A stretch of 64,000 nucleotides of DNA, taken from contig JAEINU010000003.1 in NCBI GenBank assembly GCA_016342685.1, positions 186,001 through 250,000 on the forward strand. Direction: 5' to 3'. Numbering within the stretch: position 1 is the first letter of the stretch; every line of letters starts with the position of its first letter. Made by a program: the position numbers and the translations under genes. Shown piece after piece: positions 55,662-63,866 of this stretch. The notes beneath the pieces were generated by a model that was not told where the DNA came from, did no database searches, and saw only the letters and a program-made list of their open reading frames with translations. The stretch comes from Bacteroidales bacterium (GTDB lineage: Bacteria > Bacteroidota > Bacteroidia > Bacteroidales > UBA12077).

Positions 55662-56398
55662 CAAATTATATTATTTATTGAATTGTAAATTAATAAACTG
55701 CCAATAACTATAAGTATGATATAAATGTATTTATAAAAGTTGTGAGATATTCGTTTATTATATATTCGACCTAAATAAATTGCTAGAATAACAATTGGCA
55801 GCGTGCATATGAAATACAATAGAACTTCTTTTGTAAAATTCCCCGCTATGCCATGACCGGTAATAACCAGAATCCCTGTTGTAAAAAAGTAACCCTGTAA
55901 GGTAGCCCTAAAATTTTCAGGGTTCCATTTCTTTAAAGAGCTATAGATTACAATTGGTGGACCGTTTGTATTATATGCTCCGCCTAATATTCCGGCAATA
56001 AATCCAAATAACCAAGATAGTTTTTCTCCTTTAAGTTGATGTAATTTAGGTTTTACTAAACTATAGATTGCAAAAAACAATACTATTATTCCAAGAACAA
56101 GTTTAATTATGTTCTCGTTAATATCATCTAAAAACCAAAGTCCGATTGGAATTCCAATCAATGATGAAACAATTAATCGCCAAGCACTTTTTATTTCTAC
56201 TCTTTGCCAACTTCTAATTAAGATCGAAATAGCAATAAAAAATGCAATTAATGCAACTAAAGGAGTAGCTATTTTTATGTCGATAAATAAAGCAAGCAAG
56301 GGCATGGCAATTAGAGCATCGCCAAATCCAAAAGTTGATCTCGTTAAGGTAGAAATAAACACAACCCCGATAATGACAAAGAGAATGTTAATATCCAT
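55661..56398 (-). CDS. TauE/SafE family sulfite exporter-like permease (TSUP)
   Basis: 245 residues with seven or eight hydrophobic helices. Family phrases: TRSTFGFGDALIAMPLLALF near the start and FGFIAGILGGAYNTNGPPIVIYSS in the middle, the two TSUP repeats. Members move sulfite, sulfoacetate or related anions; the substrate here is not evident. The TGA stop overlaps the GNAT start. This gene also shows that TGA is a normal stop in this genome. Confidence 0.92.
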   Translation of the reverse strand: MDINILFVIIGVVFISTLTRSTFGFGDALIAMPLLALFIDIKIATPLVALIAFFIAISILIRSWQRVEIKSAWRLIVSSLIGIPIGLWFLDDINENIIKLVLGIIVLFFAIYSLVKPKLHQLKGEKLSWLFGFIAGILGGAYNTNGPPIVIYSSLKKWNPENFRATLQGYFFTTGILVITGHGIAGNFTKEVLLYFICTLPIVILAIYLGRIYNKRISHNFYKYIYIILIVIGSLLIYNSINNII

Positions 56399-56468
56399 TA
56401 AGATAGTTAATTATGATTGTTTGTGAAAATAAGAAAATAATGTGACGAAGGGATAAAAAAAGCTGGAA

Positions 56469-56849
56469 TTAGTTCCAGCTATTATATTCTTTGAAATCAA
56501 TAAAGACTTCGCTTGTTTTGTTTTCATTGACAATGAACTTTCCTTTAATCGATTTTCCAGGTTCACCATCGTAGGAATAAATTTTTGCTTCGAAGTCGTG
56601 TACTCCAATATTTAACTTCTTTTGAAGTCTTTCTTTTATACTTATTGATTGCTTTAGTTCTTCCTCTTTTTCATTTAATGATCCAATTTTTGCGCCATCA
56701 ATATAAATGTCTACATCAAAAGAACTATTTAAAATTGATTGATTCGACTCAAAACTCACTTCTCCAATCTTTTGCTCAACCTGTTCGTCCATCTCACAGC
56801 TAAGAAGCAGAGTTATAAGCATTATGCCTATAAATTTTTCAGGTTTCAT
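56469..56849 (-). CDS. Small lipoprotein of unknown function
   Basis: 126 residues with a lipoprotein signal (MKPEKFIGIMLITLLLSC; lipobox LLSC). The mature part has a beta-sandwich pattern (SFDVDIYIDGAKIGSLN, VHDFEAKIYSYDGEPGKSI, SEVFIDFKEY). No known family is recognised. It lies 70 bases upstream of the TauE-like gene start on the same strand. Confidence 0.75.
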   Translation of the reverse strand: MKPEKFIGIMLITLLLSCEMDEQVEQKIGEVSFESNQSILNSSFDVDIYIDGAKIGSLNEKEEELKQSISIKERLQKKLNIGVHDFEAKIYSYDGEPGKSIKGKFIVNENKTSEVFIDFKEYNSWN

Positions 56850-56952
56850 GTTTATGCGTTTTTAATTTATATTTATAAGATGATTTTTTGTTATAAAAAG
56901 TTGCTTGTACATTAATCAATCTTGCTAACAAATTATAAACACCATTAAAAGC

Positions 56953-58359
56953 ATGACAAAATTTAAAGATAAAATAGTCCTAATAACCGGAGGCACATCA
57001 GAAATTATAAAATTGCAAAGAGAGTTCTTTTTAGGCAATAAAACGAAATCAGTAAAATTTCGATTAGAGCAATTAAAACGTTTTCGTCATATTTTGAAGG
57101 AAAATGAAGCACTTCTTTACGATGCTATTTATGCTGATTTTGGAAAATCTGTTTTTGAAACTTACGAAACAGAATTGGTACTAATTTATCACGAAATTAA
57201 TCAGGCAATTAAAAAGGTAAAGCAATGGAGTAAACCTAAAAAAGTACGCACGAACTTAGCTAACTTCCCCGGAAAAAGCCGAATTTATTCAGAGCCATTT
57301 GGTAATACTTTAGTTGTAGGCGCATGGAATTACCCATATCAACTTACCTTGGTTCCTGTTGTTTCTGCAATTGCGGCAGGCAATACGGTGGTAATAAAAC
57401 CTAGCGAGTTAGCCTCACATACATCGGCCATAATGGCTAAATTAATAAATGAAAATTTTCCAAAGGATTTTTTATATGTTCAGGAAGGTGGTGTTTCAGA
57501 AACAACAGATTTGTTAAATCAGAAATTCGATAAAATATTTTTTACAGGAAGCACAAGGGTAGGGCGAATTGTATATGAAGCAGCGGCTAAGAATTTAACT
57601 CCTGTTACATTAGAGTTGGGAGGCAAGAGTCCAAGCTTTGTATTTCCTGATGCAGACTTAAAAATGACAGCGAAAAGAATTGCGTGGGGCAAATTCTTAA
57701 ATGCAGGACAAACTTGTGTTGCTCCGGATTACGTTTTAGTTCATTCCGATGTAAAAGATCGATTTTTAGAAGAACTAAAAAATCAGATTTTGCAAATTCA
57801 AGGCGAAGATCCAAAAGGGTGTGAGTCTTATGTCCGAATAATTAACAAACAAAATTTCGATCGATTATCAGAATTAATAGATCCGGATAAGATTTACTTT
57901 GGAGGCGAAACTTCTGTTGAGTATTTGCATATTAATCCAACTGTGTTGCAGAATGTTACTTTTAACGATAAAGTAATGGAAGAAGAGATATTTGGACCAA
58001 TTCTTCCCATAATAGAATTCAACGATCTTGAAGAAATAATAACTGATGTAAAAAGAAGACCCAAGCCATTGGCACTTTATGTGTTTACCAAAAAGGAAAG
58101 TATAAAGAGAAAGATTTTGAATGAAGTATCATTTGGTGGAGGTTGTGTGAACGATACGATTATGCATCTGTCAAATCCAAAATTACCTTTTGGGGGAGTA
58201 GGATCAAGTGGAATGGGAAATTATCATGGAAAGATGGGCTTTGATTGTTTTAGTCACAAAAAAAGTGTTCTGCATAAAGGAATCTGGTTCGAACCATTTT
58301 TAAAGTATAAGCCATACACAAATCTTAATAAGAAAATTTTGAAGTGGATTGTTGAGTAA
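56953..58359 (+). CDS. Aldehyde dehydrogenase (class 3 type) with SDR-like N-terminus
   Basis: 468 residues. Class-3 aldehyde dehydrogenases oxidise medium-chain aldehydes with NAD(P). The catalytic Cys lies in FLNAGQTCVAPDY (about residue 256), the general base Glu in LELGGKSP, and VVGAWNYPYQ is the cofactor-side signature. The C-terminal membrane-associating LNKKILKWIVE fits class 3. Residues 1-16 (MTKFKDKIVLITGGTS) do not belong to this family: they read like the first beta strand and TGxxxGxG start of a short-chain dehydrogenase. The real family start begins at residue 17 (EIIKLQREFFLGN). A deletion may have joined two adjacent genes. It is monocistronic. Confidence 0.9.
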   Translation: MTKFKDKIVLITGGTSEIIKLQREFFLGNKTKSVKFRLEQLKRFRHILKENEALLYDAIYADFGKSVFETYETELVLIYHEINQAIKKVKQWSKPKKVRTNLANFPGKSRIYSEPFGNTLVVGAWNYPYQLTLVPVVSAIAAGNTVVIKPSELASHTSAIMAKLINENFPKDFLYVQEGGVSETTDLLNQKFDKIFFTGSTRVGRIVYEAAAKNLTPVTLELGGKSPSFVFPDADLKMTAKRIAWGKFLNAGQTCVAPDYVLVHSDVKDRFLEELKNQILQIQGEDPKGCESYVRIINKQNFDRLSELIDPDKIYFGGETSVEYLHINPTVLQNVTFNDKVMEEEIFGPILPIIEFNDLEEIITDVKRRPKPLALYVFTKKESIKRKILNEVSFGGGCVNDTIMHLSNPKLPFGGVGSSGMGNYHGKMGFDCFSHKKSVLHKGIWFEPFLKYKPYTNLNKKILKWIVE

Positions 58360-58447
58360 ATCTATTAAAGTGTTTGGTTTACGTCATCATAACAAATCAT
58401 AAGAAAAGTAACAATTTGATTTTTAAAATAATCGAACAAATCAGGAA

Positions 58448-59431
58448 TTGTATAAATATGAATATTTCAAAATAGTTTTTTTAGTCATTATATCTATCCA
58501 ATTAGTTTCATGTAATGAGGAGATCTTATCAGATGATAAAAAAGAACCAGATTACTCAAACTCAGATTATTGGGCTTCTTTGCCAGAATCAATAGAAAAA
58601 GATGTTGATGTTTTTTTTGTGTACCCGACTTTATTTGGTGGTACAGGGAAAATGAATATGGATATAACCAATGATGAAATGAGAATGCGTGTGCAATCGG
58701 TACTTTTAAAACAAAGTTCTGTTTTTAATACTGATTGCAATATTTATGCGCCCTATTATCGTCAAATGGCAATGGATGGTTTAACAATGGATCAAAGTGA
58801 AAGAGAAATTTATTTTAGAATTGGTTTGGATGATATTGAAAAAGCATTCGATTACTATATTAATCATTTAAACAATGGTCGTCCATTTATTTTGGCAGGA
58901 CATAGTCAGGGCTCGCAAGTACTAATCAATTTATTGAAAAGTAGATTTAACAAGCCTGAATTAATGGATAAACTGGTTGCTGCTTATTTAATCGGATACT
59001 CATTAACCGACAACGACTTGATGCAATGCAATTGGTTGAAAATTGCACAAACATCCGATGATACGGGGGTAATAATCACATACAATACGCAATCGGCAAA
59101 TGCTGAAGGTTCTCCTGTTTTATTAGCGAATGCAAAATGTGTTAATCCGCTTAATTGGAAAAACAATTTGGAATATGCACCAAAAGAAATGCACTTAGGT
59201 GCTGTTTTTTTTAAAGATAATGGAGAAGTTGATTCAACTGTTTTTCAATTCACCGATGCTTGGATTGACGAAAATGGAGCTCTAGTTCCCGGGCTTATAA
59301 ATAGCGATTTATATAGCACTTCGGATTTTCCTGAAGGTGTTTATCATAAATATGATTACAGTTTTTTCTACAATAATTTGAAGCAAAATGCAGGTGATAG
59401 AATTAAGGCTTATTTTAACAAAAACAAATAA
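58448..59431 (+). CDS. DUF3089 lipoprotein, alpha/beta-hydrolase fold
   Basis: 327 residues with a lipoprotein signal (lipobox QLVSC). The mature part is DUF3089: VDVFFVYPTLFGG near residue 50, the nucleophile elbow LAGHSQGSQV, and CVNPLNW. The family is probably an esterase or lipase of unknown substrate. The only start in this frame is TTG at 58448. A nearby ATG at 58458 is one base out of frame; one more A in the run at 58469-58472 would give the natural start MNISKIVFLVIIS. The start is therefore uncertain: either a TTG start or a 1-base deletion. Confidence 0.8.
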   Translation: MYKYEYFKIVFLVIISIQLVSCNEEILSDDKKEPDYSNSDYWASLPESIEKDVDVFFVYPTLFGGTGKMNMDITNDEMRMRVQSVLLKQSSVFNTDCNIYAPYYRQMAMDGLTMDQSEREIYFRIGLDDIEKAFDYYINHLNNGRPFILAGHSQGSQVLINLLKSRFNKPELMDKLVAAYLIGYSLTDNDLMQCNWLKIAQTSDDTGVIITYNTQSANAEGSPVLLANAKCVNPLNWKNNLEYAPKEMHLGAVFFKDNGEVDSTVFQFTDAWIDENGALVPGLINSDLYSTSDFPEGVYHKYDYSFFYNNLKQNAGDRIKAYFNKNK

Positions 59432-59471
59432 GGCATGCATGCTATAGGTGCTGGCATGTAGAAATGTAAAT

Positions 59472-59508
59472 AAAAAAGAGGGAGCTTAAACTAAACTCCC
59501 TCTTTTTT
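59472..59508. terminator. Bidirectional terminator
   Basis: AAAAAAGAGGGAG (59472-59484) pairs with CTCCCTCTTTTTT (59496-59508) in a 13-bp stem with an 11-base loop. It lies between the convergent DUF3089 and M3 peptidase genes and serves both. Confidence 0.93.
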
Positions 59509-59524
59509 ATAATAATCTGTGTTT

Positions 59525-61618
59525 TTATTTCAATCCGTTTCTTTCTAGGAAAGCATCTAATTGAGGTTCCATTCCACGGAATTTTTTATAAAGATCCATT
59601 GCAGGTTCTGTATTTCCTCTTGAAAGCACATTATCTCTGAAAGATGCAGCAGTTTCTTGGTCGAACAAACCTTTTTCTTTAAATACACTAAAAGCATCAG
59701 CGTCTAATACTTGTGCCCATTGGTAGCTGTAGTATCCCGAAGAATATCCACCACCAAAAACATGTCCAAAATAAGTACTTCTATAACGAACAATGATTTC
59801 TGGAATCATTCCAATTTTTGACATTACATCATTTTCGAATTGTGTTGCATCGTGTTCTTCAACTTCGTTAATTGTATACCAATTCATGTCTAATAATGCA
59901 GCCGATGTATATTCTAAAACTGTAAAGCCTTTATTAAATAGACCACTGTTAGATATTTTTGCAATTAACTCATCAGGAATAACTTCACCAGTTTCGTAAT
60001 GCTTAGCATACATTCTCATAACTTCTGGTTCAGCAGCCCAGTTTTCCATTACTTGAGAAGGTAGTTCAACAAAATCTCTTGTTACAGATGTTCCCGACAA
60101 CGAATGGTATTTACATTTCGAAAATAATCCGTGTAATGCATGTCCAAACTCGTGGAAAGTTGTGCTAACCTCGTCGAAAGATAATAATGCTGGATTATCA
60201 CCAACAGGAGCCGTATAGTTAAAACAAGTTGTAATAATAGGATCAACACCTTCAGATTGTTTTCTGAATGGTTCCATCCATGCTCCACTAATTTTACTTG
60301 CACGTGGAAACCAATCCATATAAAGAATTCCTAAGAATGATCCATCAGGATTTTGCACTTCGAATACTTCAACATCTTCGTGGTATTTAGGAACATCAAA
60401 TCTTTCAACAAATTTCAATCCCCATAACTTAGTAGCAACTTCAAAAGCACCGTTACGCACATTGTTTTTTTCAAAATAAGGGCGAAGCATTTCTTCGTCT
60501 AAAGCATATTTTTGTTTACGCAATTTTTCTGCATAATACCACCAGTCCCAATGTGCTAGTTTAAAGTTCCCACCTTCGCGGTCGATCATTTTTTGTAATT
60601 CGTTAGCTTCTTTCTTTGCAATAGGAAGAGCAGCATCCCAAACCTTGTTTAAAAAACTGAAAACAGTTTCAGGATTCTTAGCCATGTTAACATCTAAAAC
60701 ATATTCAGAATAGTTTTTAAATCCAAACAAATGAGCTTTCTCAGCACTTAAAGCAGTTATTTTAGAAACTATTTTTTTATTATCATATTCGTTGTCGTTA
60801 TCGCCACGCATAATATAAGCAGTGTGTAACTTCTGACGCAATTCTCTATTCTTAGCATAAGTTAAGAAAGGAAGCATACTTGGTTTCTGTGTTGTGAAAA
60901 TCCATTTACCTTCCATTCCTGCAGCTTTTGCAGCTTCTGCAGCACCTTGAATAACAGATTCTGGTAATCCTGCTAAGTCAGCTTCTTTTTCGATAATTAA
61001 TTTAAAGTTATTGGTTTCAGCCAAAATGTTATTACCGAATTTTAAAGCAAGTACCGAAAGTTCAGAATTAATTTCTCTTAGTTTCGCTTGTTTCTCTTCA
61101 TCAAGATTAGCACCACCACGTTCGAAGTTCTTATATGTAACTTCTAATAAACGAGCTTGTTCTGGAGTTAATTCAAGTTCTGTTCTTTTTTCGTAAACAG
61201 CTTTAACTTTTTTAAACAACTTCATGTTTAAAGAAATATCATCGCTATGTGCCGATGTAAGAGGAGCAGTTTCTTGCGCAACTTTTTGCATTTCGTCATT
61301 TGTTGAAGTATTATTTAAATTCATAAATGTATACTCAACTTGTGTAAGAAGTTTACCACTAAATTCTAAAGCTTCAATAGTATTTTCAAAAGTTGGAAGC
61401 TCTGGATTATTAACTATAGCTACAATTTCTTCATCGTGCACCTTTATTGCTTCTATGAAAGCAGGAACAAAATGCTCAACTTTAATTAATTCAAACGGAG
61501 GAACTCCATGTGGAGTGTCAAATTTTTTCAATAATGGATTTTCCATTTTTTCTGAATTTACGGTACACGATGCTAGGATTATTCCAAGGGCAAGTACCAT
61601 TAATGTTACTTTTTTCAC
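59525..61618 (-). CDS. dcp: M3 family peptidyl-dipeptidase, lipoprotein
   Basis: 697 residues of the M3 thimet family; Dcp removes C-terminal dipeptides. The zinc motif is HEFGHALHGLF at about residue 486, with the third ligand Glu in the following helix. GGYSSGYYSYQWAQ is the C-terminal substrate-binding signature. It begins with a lipoprotein signal (lipobox LASC), so it works in the envelope. The start codon is GTG at 61618; the first ATG would remove the Lys-Lys of the signal. Confidence 0.93.
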   Translation of the reverse strand: MKKVTLMVLALGIILASCTVNSEKMENPLLKKFDTPHGVPPFELIKVEHFVPAFIEAIKVHDEEIVAIVNNPELPTFENTIEALEFSGKLLTQVEYTFMNLNNTSTNDEMQKVAQETAPLTSAHSDDISLNMKLFKKVKAVYEKRTELELTPEQARLLEVTYKNFERGGANLDEEKQAKLREINSELSVLALKFGNNILAETNNFKLIIEKEADLAGLPESVIQGAAEAAKAAGMEGKWIFTTQKPSMLPFLTYAKNRELRQKLHTAYIMRGDNDNEYDNKKIVSKITALSAEKAHLFGFKNYSEYVLDVNMAKNPETVFSFLNKVWDAALPIAKKEANELQKMIDREGGNFKLAHWDWWYYAEKLRKQKYALDEEMLRPYFEKNNVRNGAFEVATKLWGLKFVERFDVPKYHEDVEVFEVQNPDGSFLGILYMDWFPRASKISGAWMEPFRKQSEGVDPIITTCFNYTAPVGDNPALLSFDEVSTTFHEFGHALHGLFSKCKYHSLSGTSVTRDFVELPSQVMENWAAEPEVMRMYAKHYETGEVIPDELIAKISNSGLFNKGFTVLEYTSAALLDMNWYTINEVEEHDATQFENDVMSKIGMIPEIIVRYRSTYFGHVFGGGYSSGYYSYQWAQVLDADAFSVFKEKGLFDQETAASFRDNVLSRGNTEPAMDLYKKFRGMEPQLDAFLERNGLK

Positions 61619-61665
61619 GATTTATCTAATTTTAGATTATGGTTACTATTAATTAACTAAAGGCT

Positions 61666-61673
61666 CAAATTTA
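61666..61673 (-). promoter_or_regulatory. -7 box of the M3 peptidase gene
   Basis: On the minus strand TAAATTTG, a TAnnTTTG match, ends 47 bases before the GTG start. No -33 element is clear. Confidence 0.38.
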
Positions 61674-61732
61674 AAATTATTCTTAGGAATAAAAAAAGAT
61701 GTATTTTTACGAACCTAAAATAGATCTTAATC

Positions 61733-61924
61733 ATGAAAAATTTTGTACGAATAATTGGTTTGATTTTGTTATTGTGTTCAACAATCGTTTTTGTTTTAAA
61801 GTTGAAGATTGCCATCCCGATCGAGAATATTCATTTGCTGATTTTATTTATAATTGGGGCTACTTGTTTGTTATGGTCAAATTATCGTAATAAACCTAAA
61901 GAGGAGAGAATCAGAAGATTTTAA
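61733..61924 (+). CDS. Small two-TM membrane protein
   Basis: 63 residues with hydrophobic helices at about 6-24 and 31-48 and a basic tail (YRNKPKEERIRRF). No family recognised. The overlapping 61699 frame is less convincing because it has no clear membrane pattern. truA starts 7 bases after its stop on the same strand, so the two are probably co-transcribed. Confidence 0.65.
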   Translation: MKNFVRIIGLILLLCSTIVFVLKLKIAIPIENIHLLILFIIGATCLLWSNYRNKPKEERIRRF

Positions 61925-61931
61925 TTATCCT

Positions 61932-62735
61932 ATGACTAGATATTTTTTTCATATTTCTTACAAAGGAACGAATTATCGCGGTTGGCAACGACAAAAAAAA
62001 GTGCTTACTATTCAAGAGATATTTGAGACTAAACTTGAGCAAGTTTTTAAATATAAAATCCCTTGTTTAGGATGTGGAAGGACAGATGCTGGAGTTCATG
62101 CGGCTCAGTATTTTTTTCATATTGATCTTAAAAAAGAAATTGATTTTGATTTAAAGTTTAGGTTAAACAAAATGTTGCCACATGATATTTCTGTTTATGA
62201 TGTTATAAAAATGGAACAGGATTACCATGCACAATTCGATGCTTCTGAACGTACGTACGATTATTTTATACATACCTATAAAGAACCTTTTCTCTCAAAT
62301 CAAAGTTCATTCTATTTATTCGATGAACTTCTAGATTTGAAGAAAATGAATCAAGCTGTATTGATGCTTTTAAAATATCACGATTTTAAAGCTTTTTGTA
62401 AGACGCCCGACAAGCATGATAATACCATTTGTAATATAAAAGGAGTTAAGCTTTTTAAAAATGACAGTGGAGATAGAATTCGATTTCAAATAACTGCTAA
62501 TAAGTTTCTGAAAAGCATGATTCGAATAATCGTTTATAGATTGTTAGAAATCGGAAGTGATAAATTAAGTGTTGATGAGTTTGAACATTTTTTAGTAAAT
62601 AAGGAACCTTCTAAATTTAATAATTTAGCATATCCACAAGGATTGTATCTATCAAGGGTTAAATACGAATTTTTAGATATAACACCCAAAAATGATTTTT
62701 CTAATATCTTGAATAATTATTGGCAAGTTGTTTAA
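61932..62735 (+). CDS. truA: tRNA pseudouridine(38-40) synthase TruA
   Basis: Makes pseudouridine at positions 38-40 of the tRNA anticodon arm. 267 residues. The catalytic Asp is in CGRTDAGVHA (about residues 48-57), preceded by YKGTNYRGWQRQ. The end FLKSMIRIIVYRLLEIG is also typical of TruA. The ATG at 61932 (MTRYFFHISYKG) is the family start; the 26 residues encoded upstream in frame overlap the small membrane protein gene and are not real. Confidence 0.95.
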   Translation: MTRYFFHISYKGTNYRGWQRQKKVLTIQEIFETKLEQVFKYKIPCLGCGRTDAGVHAAQYFFHIDLKKEIDFDLKFRLNKMLPHDISVYDVIKMEQDYHAQFDASERTYDYFIHTYKEPFLSNQSSFYLFDELLDLKKMNQAVLMLLKYHDFKAFCKTPDKHDNTICNIKGVKLFKNDSGDRIRFQITANKFLKSMIRIIVYRLLEIGSDKLSVDEFEHFLVNKEPSKFNNLAYPQGLYLSRVKYEFLDITPKNDFSNILNNYWQVV

Positions 62736-62821
62736 ATAAACATTTTGTATTCTTATTATGTTTTAAATTACTTTAGAAGTGGCTGTACAAAATGTCTCTT
62801 TTTTATTTTAATAATATAATT

Positions 62822-63109
62822 ATGATAATAGTAACAGTAAAATCAAATCCCAAACCTGAATTTAAAATTGATTTCTTAAACGAATTCAATAATATAGCCA
62901 AAACGGTTCGAGAAGAGCAAGGTTGTATAGAATATCAAATTTATCAAAAGGATAAAGACAGCAGTGATTTATTTGTTTTCGAACGTTGGGAATCTCGCGA
63001 CGCTTTGGATGCTCATTTGAAAACCAAACATATGATTGAGTTTTTTGAAACAACAGGATCTTGGTTCGAATTAGAGAAAGAACTAAAAATATATGAAGTG
63101 TCGGAGTAA
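62822..63109 (+). CDS. Antibiotic biosynthesis monooxygenase-like (ABM) protein
   Basis: 95 residues, ferredoxin-like fold typical of the ABM/YgiN quinol monooxygenase family: VTVKSNPKPEFKIDFLNEF, REEQGCIEYQIYQ, FVFERWESRDALDAHLKTKH. It probably dimerises. The substrate is unknown. The ATG at 62822 is the family start; an in-frame start at 62792 adds ten unlikely residues. It precedes the flavoprotein gene by 69 bases, possibly a redox pair, though a promoter lies between them. Confidence 0.88.
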   Translation: MIIVTVKSNPKPEFKIDFLNEFNNIAKTVREEQGCIEYQIYQKDKDSSDLFVFERWESRDALDAHLKTKHMIEFFETTGSWFELEKELKIYEVSE

Positions 63110-63126
63110 ATTAATATAATTAGTTT

Positions 63127-63156
63127 CAAATTTAATTTAAAAACGAATTAAATTTG
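63127..63156. promoter_or_regulatory. Palindrome overlapping the flavoprotein -7 box
   Basis: CAAATTTAATT (63127-63137) and AATTAAATTTG (63146-63156) are perfect inverted arms around an 8-base loop. The right arm contains TAAATTTG (63149-63156), an exact -7 box; the ATG at 63179 is 22 bases further. TTTC at 63124-63127 is 21 bases before the -7 box and could be a weak -33 element. A regulator bound here would block RNA polymerase. Confidence 0.5.
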
Positions 63157-63178
63157 CGGTCTAATAATAAAAGGAAAT

Positions 63179-63814
63179 ATGAAAGTAGTTGCATTTAACG
63201 GAAGTCCAAAACCAAAAGGGAATACATACTATGCCATTAAGCTGGTAACCGATGAATTAGAAAAGCAGGGTATAGAAACGGAAATTATTACAATCGGAAA
63301 TAAAATGATAAGCGGTTGCATTGCATGTAATCAGTGTATTAAGAATAAAGATGAGAAATGCTCAATTAAAAATGACGGAGTAAATGAGTGGATACAGAAT
63401 ATGAAGGAGGCCGATGGTATTATTCTTGGTTCGCCGGTACACTATGCGTCTATGGCTGGAAATATGAAATCATTCTTAGATCGAGCATTTTATGTTGCTG
63501 GTGTAAATGATTCTTTGTTTCGACATAAAGTAGGGGCTTCTGTTGTTGCTGTTCGCCGATCGGGTGGTTTGCCGGCTTTTAACGAGCTAAACAATTTCTT
63601 GAATTATTCCGAAATGATGATTCCAACATCGAACTACTGGAATGTGATACATGGAACAAAACCTGGAGAGGTTCTTCAAGACGAAGAAGGAGTTCAAATT
63701 ATGAAAACTCTAGGGCAGAACATGGCATATCTTCTTAAACTCATTGAGTTTGGAAAAGGAAGTGTTAAAGCTCCGGATATGACTAAAAAGATCTACACTA
63801 ATTTTGTAAGATAA
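63179..63814 (+). CDS. Iron-sulfur flavoprotein / NADPH-dependent FMN reductase
   Basis: 211 residues. The flavodoxin-like FMN site is FNGSPKPKGNTYYAI at the N-terminus. A compact cysteine motif CIACNQCIKNKDEKC follows at about residues 45-59, like the [4Fe-4S] site of ISF-type iron-sulfur flavoproteins, and HYASMAGNMKSFLDR is the second FMN contact segment. The electron partners are unknown. A palindrome over the -7 box suggests repressor control. Confidence 0.9.
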   Translation: MKVVAFNGSPKPKGNTYYAIKLVTDELEKQGIETEIITIGNKMISGCIACNQCIKNKDEKCSIKNDGVNEWIQNMKEADGIILGSPVHYASMAGNMKSFLDRAFYVAGVNDSLFRHKVGASVVAVRRSGGLPAFNELNNFLNYSEMMIPTSNYWNVIHGTKPGEVLQDEEGVQIMKTLGQNMAYLLKLIEFGKGSVKAPDMTKKIYTNFVR

Positions 63815-63866
63815 AAGGAATCTTTAGCAGATAAATTCTGCCTTTTCTAAAGCATAAAACCAATAA

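Noticed and set aside
59433-59459. GCATGC-rich stretch after the DUF3089 gene as a repeat or site
   Set aside because: The short palindromic words (GCATGC, GGCATG) are not extended symmetric arms and the true terminator follows immediately; chance is likely.
61699-61890. ORF overlapping the small two-TM protein gene
   Set aside because: It has no membrane or domain pattern, while the 61733 frame has two clear helices and a normal lead-in to truA.
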